Notes: generated by a model not told the origin, from the letters alone. Positions 1 to 5,759 are shown, counted from the stretch's first letter. The stretch: DNA of 5,759 bases from Oscillospiraceae bacterium (GCA_020025615.1 JAHHRT010000088.1:1-5759), one strand, 5' to 3'. Made by a program: numbers and translations.

Positions 1-486
<486 letters not shown>

Positions 487-497
<11 letters not shown>

Positions 498-1116
498 TTA
501 TCTTTCCGGCTCCCCGGACCGGGCAGGGTGCTATCGGGTGCGATTTTCCGATGAAAGCACCCTCCGGCTTTATCGCCAGACGGTGGAGGACTTCGGCCTC
601 TATCCCGGAATGGAGATGACCGAGGAGCGGTTCGAGCAGCTCAAAACCGCGGCAGGGAAGATGTCCGCAAAGATGCGGGCGGTGCGAATTGTCTCCGCAT
701 CCAATGTTTCCTGCCGGGACTTAGAGCAGCGCCTTACCCGAAAGGGGGAGACACCGGAGGATGCCCGCCAGGCGGTGGCCTGGATGGAGGACCTTCACCT
801 GCTGGACGACCGCAACACGGCGGAGCAGGTGGTTCATGCCTGCATCCGCAAGGGCTATGGTCGCTCCCGGGCCAAACAGGTCCTCTATGAAAAGCGGATT
901 CCCAGAGAACTCTGGGAGGAAGCCTTGGAGGACTACCCGGATCAATCAGATAAAATAGAGAGCTTCCTTCGCTCCCGGCTGGGAGAGGGAGCCGAGCCTC
1001 GGGATGTGAAGCGGGCCGTGGATGCCCTGCTCCGCCGGGGGCACAGCTACAGCCGGATACGGGAAGCGCTGAACAGCCTTTCCTTGGATACAGAGAATTT
1101 CTCGGAGGATACATAA
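487..1116 (+). CDS. recX: Regulatory protein RecX
   Basis: RecX binds RecA filaments and modulates (usually inhibits) RecA recombinase and co-protease activity. The protein has about 209 residues, within the usual range for Gram-positive RecX. The family pattern is visible: an N-terminal segment with LRLYRQTVEDFGLYPGMEM, then helical three-helix repeats containing the hallmark blocks LEQRLTRKG, AVAWMEDLHLLDD, GYGRSRAKQVLYEKRIP and, near the end, LLRRGHSYSRIREAL. Its place directly after recA supports the call. The start is ATG 487, or the adjoining in-frame GTG 484, giving 11-14 bases of overlap with recA. No good Shine-Dalgarno sequence precedes either codon, so translation probably depends on ribosomes finishing recA. 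The stop at 1114-1116 shares one base with the rimO start. The residue style is Arg/Glu-rich and GC-rich, like its neighbours. Confidence 0.95.
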
Positions 1117-2444
1117 TGGCAAATATTGGATTTATTTCCTTGGGCTGCGCCAAAAATCAGGTGGACTGCGAACGGATGATGTACCGGGTCCAGGAGGCAG
1201 GCCACACAATTTTAGAGGGTGTTGCCGGAAGCGACGTTGTGGTCATCAACACTTGCGGCTTCATTGACTCGGCAAAGGCCGAAGCAATCGACTATATTCT
1301 GAATACCGCTGCTATGAAAGCAGATGGGCTGGTGGGAAAGATTTTGGTGACCGGCTGTCTCTCTCAGCGGTATCAGCAGGACATTCTTACAGAGATGCCC
1401 GAGGTAGACGGTATTCTGGGTACGGGAAGCTATACAGAAATCGTCCCTGCCATCGAGGCCCTGCTCCGCGGAGAGCGGTTTGTGGACTTCGGCTCCATTG
1501 ACGCACCTGAGGTGGAGACCGGACGGGTCCTCACCACCCCGGAGCATTACGCATTTCTGAAAATCGCAGAAGGCTGCGACAACCACTGCGCTTACTGCAT
1601 TATCCCCAAGCTTCGTGGCAAGTACCGCAGCCGTCAGCTGGATGACATTCTCTATGAGGCTCGGGTCCTGGCATCCCAGGGCACCAAGGAGCTCATTGTG
1701 GTGGCACAGGATACCAGCCGCTACGGCACCGACTTCCCCGAGCATAAGAAGCTGCTGCCCAAGCTTCTGAGAGAGCTGTGTAAGATTGACGGAATCCATT
1801 GGGTCCGCGTCCATTACACCTACCCGGAGCTGATGACGGAAGAGCTGATTGACACCATTGCAAACGAGCCGAAAATCGTCAAGTATCTGGATATTCCCAT
1901 GCAGCACTGCAATCGCCAGGTTCTGAAGCGGATGAACCGCTGGGGCGACGGCGAGCGGCTGCGGAAGATGATTGCCATGCTGAGAGAGAGAATCCCCGGA
2001 CTGGTCATCCGAACCAGCCTGATTACCGGCCTTCCCGGCGAAGGGGAAGCGGAGTTCCAGGAGCTGTGCGAGTTCCTGAAGGACGTAAAGCTGGAGCGCG
2101 CCGGTGCCTTTGTGTTCTCCCCGGAGGAAGGAACAGCTGCCTATGAAATGGAGCACTGCGACCAGGAAATCGCAGCGGCCCGGGCAGAAATCCTGGCGGA
2201 TATTCAGTCTCAGGTGATGGACGAGTACAATGCATCCCTCATGGGCAAGACCATGGAGGTTCTGGTGGACGGCTTCGACCCGGAGCTGGAACAGTTCTAT
2301 GGACGGACCTACGCCGATTCCCCGGACGTGGACGGACGCGTCTGGATTGCTTCCGAAGAACCGCTTCGGGAAGGCGATTTTGTAAATGTGTGCATTGACG
2401 GCACTGTGGACGGCGATTTGTCCGGCTATCTTGTGGAGGAATGA
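1116..2444 (+). CDS. rimO: Ribosomal protein S12 methylthiotransferase RimO
   Basis: RimO is a radical-SAM methylthiotransferase with two iron-sulfur clusters. It adds a methylthio group to a conserved aspartate of ribosomal protein S12 in the cytoplasm. The 442-residue length is normal. The N-terminal UPF0004-type domain carries three cluster cysteines, C11 (LGCAKN), C47 (NTCGF) and C81 (TGCLSQRY). The radical-SAM domain carries the CxxxCxxC triad at C154, C158 and C161 (EGCDNHCAYCIIP). A TRAM domain follows from about residue 376 to the end. The start block (GFISLGCAKNQVD) and the DIPMQHCN and GLPGEGEAEF segments fit RimO rather than the tRNA enzymes MiaB or MtaB. The start ATG overlaps the recX stop as TAATG, and a strong GGAGG at 1104-1108 sits 7 bases upstream. 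It therefore has its own ribosome site as well as coupling. All key cysteines are present and no damage is seen. Confidence 0.97.
   Translation: MANIGFISLGCAKNQVDCERMMYRVQEAGHTILEGVAGSDVVVINTCGFIDSAKAEAIDYILNTAAMKADGLVGKILVTGCLSQRYQQDILTEMPEVDGILGTGSYTEIVPAIEALLRGERFVDFGSIDAPEVETGRVLTTPEHYAFLKIAEGCDNHCAYCIIPKLRGKYRSRQLDDILYEARVLASQGTKELIVVAQDTSRYGTDFPEHKKLLPKLLRELCKIDGIHWVRVHYTYPELMTEELIDTIANEPKIVKYLDIPMQHCNRQVLKRMNRWGDGERLRKMIAMLRERIPGLVIRTSLITGLPGEGEAEFQELCEFLKDVKLERAGAFVFSPEEGTAAYEMEHCDQEIAAARAEILADIQSQVMDEYNASLMGKTMEVLVDGFDPELEQFYGRTYADSPDVDGRVWIASEEPLREGDFVNVCIDGTVDGDLSGYLVEE
2435..2440 (+). promoter_or_regulatory. Ribosome binding site that decides the pgsA start
   Basis: GGAGGA lies at the very end of rimO. 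It abuts the first candidate pgsA ATG (2441), leaving no usable spacing, but sits 9 bases before the second in-frame ATG (2450). That spacing favours 2450 as the real start and places the pgsA ribosome site inside rimO coding sequence. Confidence 0.75.
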
Positions 2445-2449
2445 GAGAA

Positions 2450-2980
2450 ATGACAACTGCAAGTAAAATCACGCTGGTCCGCGTGGCTATGATTCCTGTA
2501 TTTCTGGTTACCATGTACCTGAGCGGCGGCGCAGCCGGTCCCTGGATGTGGGCTTCTCTGGCGATTTTTGTGATTGCCAGCCTGACCGACTATGTGGATG
2601 GACAGATTGCCCGCAAGTGCAACCAGGTCAGCGACTTCGGCAAGTTCCTGGACCCTCTGGCCGATAAGCTTCTTGTGATTTCGGCCATGTCTATGTTCTG
2701 CGAGTGGGGCGTGTTCCCGGCTTGGGCACTGATGATTGTACTGACCCGTGAGTTTGCCGTTACCGGTCTGCGGATGGTGGCCTCCGGCAAGGGCACGGTC
2801 ATTGCTGCCGGCTGGAGCGGCAAGGTGAAGACCTTCTGCACCATGATCGGCCTGTGCGTCATGATGGCATTCCCCGGTGTTGTGATCCTCAACTGGATTG
2901 TGATGGCTGTCATCATCGTCACCACCCTTTACTCCGGCGTTGAGTACTTTGTTCAGAACTGGAATTGCCTCTGGAACTGA
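2450..2980 (+). CDS. pgsA: CDP-diacylglycerol--glycerol-3-phosphate 3-phosphatidyltransferase
   Basis: This integral membrane enzyme transfers phosphatidyl from CDP-diacylglycerol to glycerol-3-phosphate, making phosphatidylglycerol phosphate, the first committed step to phosphatidylglycerol and cardiolipin. The CDP-alcohol phosphatidyltransferase signature D-x2-DG-x2-AR-x8-G-x3-D-x3-D is complete, counted from ATG 2450: D47, D50-G51, A54-R55, G64, D68 and D72. The N-terminus (SKITLVRVAMIPVF) is the usual PgsA opening. Several hydrophobic stretches (about 12-25, 32-46, 77-100, 125-155) fit a multi-spanning protein. The length of 176 residues is typical. A start at 2441 would add three residues (MRE) but has poorly spaced ribosome binding. 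The gene follows rimO with a 5-base gap, or a 4-base overlap if 2441 is used. PgsA rather than another CDP-alcohol enzyme is inferred from the opening motif, the length and the common rimO-pgsA adjacency in Firmicutes. Confidence 0.95.
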   Translation: MTTASKITLVRVAMIPVFLVTMYLSGGAAGPWMWASLAIFVIASLTDYVDGQIARKCNQVSDFGKFLDPLADKLLVISAMSMFCEWGVFPAWALMIVLTREFAVTGLRMVASGKGTVIAAGWSGKVKTFCTMIGLCVMMAFPGVVILNWIVMAVIIVTTLYSGVEYFVQNWNCLWN

Positions 2981-3038
2981 TTCCCAATGTGCGTTTGCGT
3001 GACCCCGATCCCCAAGAGTTTCAGGGGTGCGTATCATA

Positions 3039-3088
3039 CAGAAAACGGCAGCATCGCTTTTGCAGATGCTGCCGTTTTCTGCGTTTTC
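3039..3088 (+). terminator. Intrinsic terminator of the recA-recX-rimO-pgsA operon
   Basis: A perfect 17-bp inverted repeat, 3039-3055 with 3065-3081, surrounds a 9-base loop. The core is GGCAGCATC/GATGCTGCC. Flanking A and T runs pair at the base of the stem, so GTTTT follows the GC-rich core and a further TTTT occurs at 3084-3087. It lies 58 bases after the pgsA stop. The near-symmetry means it could also work on the minus strand, although no minus gene ends here. Confidence 0.85.
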
Positions 3089-3205
3089 AGGAGAAAATCC
3101 GATCCTACAGTGGGAAAATGGAATGGCTTTCGCCGTCCTATTTCCGAAAGCTGGAAAACGTCCGGCGGTATCAGGAAAGCAGTAGTGCGCCTATATTTTT
3201 TGCAC
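3089..3205. other. Intergenic stretch with no recognised feature
   Basis: This is the middle of the 313-base gap between pgsA and the next gene. The gap holds the pgsA terminator at its left and repeats plus a promoter at its right. In between I find no convincing gene, RNA or repeat. Short open frames cross it, but they run through the terminator or the promoter, lack ribosome sites and resemble nothing I know. Confidence 0.5.
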
Positions 3206-3274
3206 AGAAAACTTTGCAAACTGCTTGACAAGTACACTTGGCAGTGATATGATAAATGCACAGTAAACTTGGCA
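3206..3274 (+). repeat. Three related 13-base repeats, probable operators
   Basis: Three direct copies lie at 3206-3218 (AGAAAACTTTGCA), 3231-3243 (AGTACACTTGGCA) and 3262-3274 (AGTAAACTTGGCA). Copies 2 and 3 differ at one position; copy 1 differs from copy 3 at two. Starts are 25 and 31 bases apart. Copies 2 and 3 contain a short inverted repeat of the form AGT-NN-ACT, with AAGT/ACTT in copy 2, as expected for a dimeric helix-turn-helix protein. Copy 1 is upstream of the -35 element, copy 2 lies between -35 and -10, and copy 3 is just past the transcription start. Binding by the XRE protein encoded at 3624-3830 is inferred from this placement and not shown. Confidence 0.65.
3225..3253 (+). 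promoter_or_regulatory. Strong sigma-A type promoter of the membrane protein/XRE operon
   Basis: TTGACA at 3225-3230 and TATGAT at 3248-3253 are separated by exactly 17 bp, giving a perfect -35 and a 5-of-6 match at -10. Transcription should start near 3260 and give a leader of about 34 bases before the ATG at 3294. The promoter is interleaved with the 13-base repeats, so a bound repressor would block polymerase directly. Confidence 0.85.
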
Positions 3275-3293
3275 TACGAAAGGAGTATTCCCT

Positions 3294-3611
3294 ATGGATA
3301 AAGAAGAAGTTTTGCAAAGAGCACAGCAAAAAAATTCAAAACAGCTGGATGAAATGGAGCTGGATATTCTGCAAAAGGGCGGCAATATCGGCAAGCTTGT
3401 GGCACTGCTGGTCTGCGCACTTTTCATGGTGGTCAAAGTGATTTTCCATCAGCCGTACCAGGATGTATATTCGGTATACTGTTCCGTACTGTGCGGTCAG
3501 TACCTCTATCAATGGTATCGGCAGAGAGACAAAAACTCTCTGTTCTTCGGTTTGACCTGGGGAATTGCCGCAGTGCTTCTGTTTGTGGCGTATGTTCTGA
3601 ATATCGCGTAA
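3294..3611 (+). CDS. Small three-helix membrane protein (DUF6442-like), function unknown
   Basis: This is a 105-residue protein with a charged, probably cytoplasmic N-terminal segment (residues 1-31, rich in Lys, Glu and Gln; it begins MDKEEVLQRAQQKNSKQLDE). Three likely membrane helices follow at about 33-51, 57-74 and 83-104, the middle one Tyr- and Cys-rich and the least hydrophobic. A basic loop (RQRDK, 76-80) separates helices 2 and 3. There is no signal peptide and no catalytic motif that I recognise. The overall plan matches small membrane proteins of Firmicutes encoded next to tiny XRE regulators, which I associate from memory with DUF6442. The start is well supported: AAAGGAG at 3279-3285 lies 8 bases before the ATG. 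It is the first gene of a two-gene operon behind the strong promoter and repeats. The role is unknown; the layout fits a repressor-controlled membrane function such as envelope stress or immunity, but that is only inference. Confidence 0.85.
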   Translation: MDKEEVLQRAQQKNSKQLDEMELDILQKGGNIGKLVALLVCALFMVVKVIFHQPYQDVYSVYCSVLCGQYLYQWYRQRDKNSLFFGLTWGIAAVLLFVAYVLNIA

Positions 3612-3623
3612 GGGGCCGGGAAT

Positions 3624-3830
3624 ATGGATGATAAATTGGTCCTGAATAACCGTCTGAAAGAGGCAAGAAGCGAAAAAAAGTTATCTCAGCAGCAATTGGC
3701 GGAAATGGTAGGCGTATCCCGCAATACCATCAGTTCCATCGAAACCGGGCAGTTTAATCCCACTGCCAAATTAGCGCTGATTTTGTGCATTGCTCTGGAT
3801 AAGAAGTTCGAAGAATTGTTTTACTTTTAG
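3624..3830 (+). CDS. Small XRE-family (Cro/CI-type) transcriptional regulator
   Basis: This 68-residue protein is essentially just a DNA-binding domain. Five short helices can be assigned. The helix-turn-helix occupies about residues 21-39 (SQQQLAEMVGVSRNTISSIE), followed by the family's typical ETGQFNPTAKLAL segment and a closing LDKKFEELFYF. It closely resembles the compact YozG-like XRE proteins of Firmicutes. No ligand or dimerisation domain is present, so it probably dimerises through this compact fold. It starts 12 bases after the upstream membrane protein gene, with an AGGGG ribosome site at 3611-3615, so both are surely made from one transcript. By analogy with similar pairs it likely represses the shared promoter by binding the 13-base repeats. 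What would relieve repression is not visible. The DNA-binding assignment is firm; the target is inferred. Confidence 0.93.
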   Translation: MDDKLVLNNRLKEARSEKKLSQQQLAEMVGVSRNTISSIETGQFNPTAKLALILCIALDKKFEELFYF

Positions 3831-3835
3831 CGCTC

Positions 3836-3906
3836 AGCATATCCCAATCCCGACGGGAGATTCTTTCAGAATTTTGCCGGGGTGGAAATTTGAAGCAGGA
3901 TATGCT
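3836..3906. repeat. 9-bp inverted repeat spanning the gap after the XRE gene
   Basis: AGCATATCC at 3836-3844 is exactly complementary to GGATATGCT at 3898-3906, with 53 bases between. The left arm follows the XRE stop codon by 5 bases; the right arm runs into the -10 element of the next gene. A smaller imperfect hairpin (around TCCC-GAC-GGGA, 3848-3858) lies inside but lacks a clear T run, so I cannot name a convincing terminator for the XRE operon. The repeat may be a folded transcript end, an operator or chance. Confidence 0.45.
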
Positions 3907-3911
3907 ATAAT
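3883..3911 (+). promoter_or_regulatory. Extended -10 promoter of the DUF4317-type gene
   Basis: TGCTATAAT at 3903-3911 is a perfect extended -10 element (TGn followed by TATAAT at 3906-3911). At 17 bp spacing the -35 position is TGGAAA (3883-3888), only 4 of 6 matches, which an extended -10 can offset. Transcription should begin near 3918, about 41 bases before the ATG at 3959. The first bases of that leader could form a small 5-bp hairpin (TGCGC/GCGCA, 3918-3932). Confidence 0.7.
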
Positions 3912-3958
3912 GACTTCTGCGCCGTGTGCGCAAATCTATTTAGCCAGCGAGGTTATCT

Positions 3959-5110
3959 ATGAACGATAAGGAAATTGGCGAGATTCGCCGCCATTTGAAG
4001 CGGGAACGCAGTAATATCACAGCCCTTTACGGCTGCTACGTAAACGCAAATAAAGAGATTATCACCGAGTACCGCCAGAGTACCGGCATTATGCCTGAGA
4101 ACGAGTCAGACAAGTATTTTGCAGTGCTCCGTCGGGTGCTCTCCGGTTCCATCGGCAGAAATCTCATCGACATCACCTTTAAGACCTCCCAGGTCGCCGG
4201 AAGTCCTGAACATCAGCTGCTGATGGATCTGCGGGAGTCCAAGCTCAAGGACGATGAAAAGCGCATGGCGTTCTATCAGAAGGTTATTGACTCCGTGGTT
4301 CTTGAGGGAAACTACCTGATCTTACTCGGATGTGACAGCTACGATGTGCCCTTTAAGTCTAAGGACGACTCCTTCCAGAAGGATGCCTCTGACGAGACCT
4401 ATACCTATCTGGTCTGCGCCATCTGCCCGGTGAAGGAGACCAAGCCCAACCTCCACTATGTTCCTGAAGAGAAGGTTTTCCACGACGGCGCCATGAATCA
4501 GATGGTCTCCGCTCCGGCAATCGGCTTCCTGTTCCCGGCCTTTGACAACCGCTCTACCAACATCTATAATGCCCTCTACTACACCAAGGACGTGAAGCAG
4601 AGCCAGGAGTCCTTTGTGGAGGCGGTGTTCAATACCCCCATTCCTCAGCCTGCCGCCGAGCAGAAGAAGACCTTTGAAGCACTGCTTGCCAGCTCTCTGG
4701 AAGACCAGTGCAGCCTGGATGTGGTTCAGACGGTCTATGACCAGGTCTGCCAGAGAATTGAGATGCACAAGGAAGCCAAGGTGGCAGAGCCCCTGCTTCT
4801 GGGCAAGGAAGAGGTCAAAGAGGTGCTGTCCTCCTGCGGTGTCAGCGAGGAGCACATTGCAAAGTTCAGCGTGGACTATGACGAGGCCTTTGGCTTTGAC
4901 GCAGAGCTCCACCCCAAGAACATCATTGACAATAAGCATTTCGAGGTTCAGACCCCCGACGCTGTTATCAAGGTGGACCCCACCCGCAGCGATATGATCG
5001 AGACCCGAATCATCGGCGGTGTGAAGTATCTTCTGATTCCGGCGGATGAGGATGTCACGGTAAACGGTGTCAGCATCACCATTCCCAAGGAAGAACCTGC
5101 AACCGTATAA
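3959..5110 (+). CDS. DUF4317-type protein of unknown function
   Basis: This 383-residue soluble, acidic-looking protein has no signal peptide or membrane helix. The opening (MNDKEIGEIRRHLKRERSNI, then GCYVN at 25-29) and the central block with PAFDNRSTNIYNALYY (about 193-208) match my memory of DUF4317 proteins, which are widespread in Clostridia and have no known activity. Roughly, residues 1-80 are charged and helical, 80-215 mixed alpha/beta, 215-300 helical and rich in Gln, Glu and Lys, and 310-380 appears beta-rich, ending in a short Pro/Glu tail. I see no nucleotide-binding, metal-binding or catalytic motif. The ribosome site is modest (GAGG at 3949-3952, 6 bases from the ATG). The gene stands alone, with its own extended -10 promoter and a strong terminator 5 bases after the stop, which argues for independent expression. 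GC-rich codon use resembles the housekeeping genes, so recent transfer is unlikely. The family call is from memory; function cannot be assigned. Confidence 0.85.
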   Translation: MNDKEIGEIRRHLKRERSNITALYGCYVNANKEIITEYRQSTGIMPENESDKYFAVLRRVLSGSIGRNLIDITFKTSQVAGSPEHQLLMDLRESKLKDDEKRMAFYQKVIDSVVLEGNYLILLGCDSYDVPFKSKDDSFQKDASDETYTYLVCAICPVKETKPNLHYVPEEKVFHDGAMNQMVSAPAIGFLFPAFDNRSTNIYNALYYTKDVKQSQESFVEAVFNTPIPQPAAEQKKTFEALLASSLEDQCSLDVVQTVYDQVCQRIEMHKEAKVAEPLLLGKEEVKEVLSSCGVSEEHIAKFSVDYDEAFGFDAELHPKNIIDNKHFEVQTPDAVIKVDPTRSDMIETRIIGGVKYLLIPADEDVTVNGVSITIPKEEPATV

Positions 5111-5115
5111 AATAA

Positions 5116-5159
5116 CCCCGCCTGTGCACTACAGTGAACGTGCGCAGGCGGGGCTTTTT
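5116..5159 (+). terminator. Bidirectional intrinsic terminator between convergent genes
   Basis: A 14-bp stem (5116-5129 with 5140-5153, one G-U pair) with a 10-base loop has nine uninterrupted GC-rich pairs, CCCCGCCTG/CAGGCGGGG, and is followed by CTTTTT. It lies 5 bases after the DUF4317-type stop. Read on the minus strand the same hairpin is followed by TTATTTTA, so it should also end transcription of the convergent acetyltransferase gene, whose stop codon (5158-5160) overlaps the T run. Confidence 0.93.
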
Positions 5160-5628
5160 ACGTTGTGATGTCCAGCGTGTAGACCTGGCAGCCCTCATGG
5201 ATTCCCCGAGAGGTGAATCCGAAAAGCTGTGCAATGGCAATGGAGGAAGTCTGTTCCGGGACACATTCTATGACCAACCTGGGGATTGCATGTTCCCGGG
5301 CATAGGCAATGGCACCACGGGTTAACTCTCGGGCAATGCCCAGGCCCCAGTAGTAGGGATCCAGAACCCAGCCCAGCTCCCAGCTGCTTTCATCGAAGGG
5401 ATGGAAGATGAGATAGCCCAGGAATTTTTGATTGCCCCGGCCATAGACCGCATGGATGAGGGGAGAACGCCCCAACCCTGCGGCCTGTAAAAAGGCCTCC
5501 GTCTGTGCCGGTGTATAGGGCGGTTCCAGGTATTTCATGACCTGGGGATTGGATAGGAGGGGATGAAGGCGGGGAAGATCCTCCGGGGTAAAGGGGACGA
5601 CCTTGCACCGCTGGGTAATGAATTCCAT
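5158..5628 (-). CDS. GNAT-family N-acetyltransferase (RimJ/RimL-like)
   Basis: The protein has 156 residues and a single GNAT fold, predicted to transfer acetyl from acetyl-CoA to an amine on a protein end, metabolite or drug. The N-terminal ITQRCKVVPFTPEDLPRL is the usual RimJ/RimL-type opening. The core strand and acetyl-CoA pyrophosphate loop is ELGWVLDPYYWGLGIARELT (84-103), with the (Q/R)xxGx(G/A) loop represented by Y93-W-G-L-G-I-A99. The final block is IECVPEQTSSIAIAQLFGF (120-138). At the position where many relatives have Asn before the Ser (N-x-x-S) this protein has Gln126. AAAGAGG (plus-strand 5634-5640) lies 5 bases before the ATG, fixing the start. The AT-rich tract at 5644-5664 contains TATAAA-like sequences that could serve as a -10, but no good -35 is seen. 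The substrate cannot be predicted; it seems to be a stand-alone gene between two terminators. Confidence 0.93.
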   Translation of the reverse strand: MEFITQRCKVVPFTPEDLPRLHPLLSNPQVMKYLEPPYTPAQTEAFLQAAGLGRSPLIHAVYGRGNQKFLGYLIFHPFDESSWELGWVLDPYYWGLGIARELTRGAIAYAREHAIPRLVIECVPEQTSSIAIAQLFGFTSRGIHEGCQVYTLDITT

Positions 5629-5660
5629 AGAAACCTCTTTTCGTTTTTATAATTTTTATA

Positions 5661-5694
5661 AAAAGTCTCCGCCCTGTAAAGTCAGGGCGGAGAC
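5661..5694 (-). terminator. Minus-strand terminator of a gene beyond the right edge
   Basis: A perfect 12-bp stem, 5665-5676 with 5683-5694 (GTCTCCGCCCTG/CAGGGCGGAGAC), has a 6-base loop. On the minus strand it is followed at once by TTTTTATAAAAATT, a proper T run. On the plus strand CAGGGCGGAGAC is followed by CGAGAC, so it works only leftward. It separates the acetyltransferase gene from an upstream minus-strand gene. Confidence 0.88.
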
Positions 5695-5759
5695 CGAGAC
5701 TGTCAAAAAGTGGTTACATCCCCGTGGACGGAAAGGAAGATAGTGTGAAAGAAACCCAT
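5695..5759 (-). other. Probable 3' end of a minus-strand gene cut by the window edge
   Basis: The leftward terminator next to this stretch implies that a minus-strand transcript enters from the right. Two frames could hold the tail of its last gene. One ends with HGDVTTF and a TGA at 5703-5705, eight bases before the terminator stem. The other ends with FPSTGM and a TAA at 5714-5716. Too little is present to choose between them or to name a product. An ATG at 5757-5759 would allow an 18-codon frame, but with no visible upstream ribosome site it is more likely internal. Confidence 0.3.

Noticed and set aside
1212..2462. A 416-codon minus-strand open frame opposite rimO
   Set aside because: rimO on the plus strand has every expected motif. 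The opposite frame has a low-complexity His/Gln/Leu-rich product with no recognisable domain and reflects codon bias in GC-rich DNA.
2426..3037. A 203-codon minus-strand open frame opposite pgsA
   Set aside because: Its product is His/Asn/Gly-rich with no domain, and it is fully antisense to pgsA, which has a complete catalytic signature.
2965..3247. Two short plus-strand frames (2965-3228 and 2987-3247) in the gap after pgsA
   Set aside because: Both pass straight through the strong pgsA terminator and into or across the repeats and promoter, have no ribosome site and show no resemblance to known proteins.
3206..3274. The repeat cluster as a CRISPR array or replication iterons
   Set aside because: There are only three 13-base copies, with unequal spacing and mismatches, sitting exactly on a promoter; no cas or replication gene is nearby.
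3848..3862. Small hairpin TCCC-GAC-GGGA as terminator of the membrane protein/XRE operon
   Set aside because: The stem is only four pairs and is followed by TTCTTTC instead of a solid T run; it is too weak to call as a terminator.
4322..4939. A 205-codon minus-strand open frame opposite the DUF4317-type gene
   Set aside because: It shadows a well-supported plus-strand gene, lacks a ribosome site and resembles no protein family.
5678..5706. TTGACA on the minus strand (plus 5701-5706) as the -35 of the acetyltransferase gene
   Set aside because: At normal spacing the -10 position reads GACTTT or similar, and the terminator hairpin lies between this element and the gene.

Overview
The window reads as ordinary, fairly GC-rich chromosome of a Gram-positive Clostridia-type bacterium. 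My best guess is an Oscillospirales-like gut organism. The basis is the RecA, RecX, RimO and PgsA sequence style, strong GGAGG ribosome sites, and a full-length protein of the DUF4317 type, which I know mainly from Clostridia. No database search was possible, so family names rest on motifs and memory.

Positions 1-3088 hold a tightly packed plus-strand housekeeping operon. It contains the 3' part of recA (cut by the left edge), recX, rimO and pgsA. Successive genes overlap, or nearly so in the case of pgsA, and the operon ends at a strong hairpin terminator. The products act in homologous recombination and its control (RecA/RecX), modification of ribosomal protein S12 (RimO) and anionic phospholipid synthesis (PgsA). 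They share transcription rather than a pathway.

Positions 3200-3830 hold a small, more AT-rich two-gene unit. It has a near-consensus promoter (TTGACA, 17 bp, TATGAT) embedded in three related 13-base repeats. The genes encode a 105-residue membrane protein with three likely membrane helices and a 68-residue XRE-type regulator. The repeats look like operators through which the regulator controls its own operon. This is the most interesting part of the window.

Positions 3836-5159 hold a single-gene unit: an extended -10 promoter overlapped by a 9-bp inverted repeat, a 383-residue DUF4317-type protein of unknown function, and a strong hairpin that should terminate transcription from both sides. 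A convergent minus-strand GNAT acetyltransferase (5158-5628) follows. A minus-strand terminator at 5661-5694 then marks the end of another gene lying mostly beyond the right edge.

I see no rRNA, tRNA, CRISPR array, insertion sequence or phage gene. I do not see a clearly new biological system. The repeat-controlled membrane protein/XRE pair and the DUF4317-type gene are the places where unknown biology is most likely.
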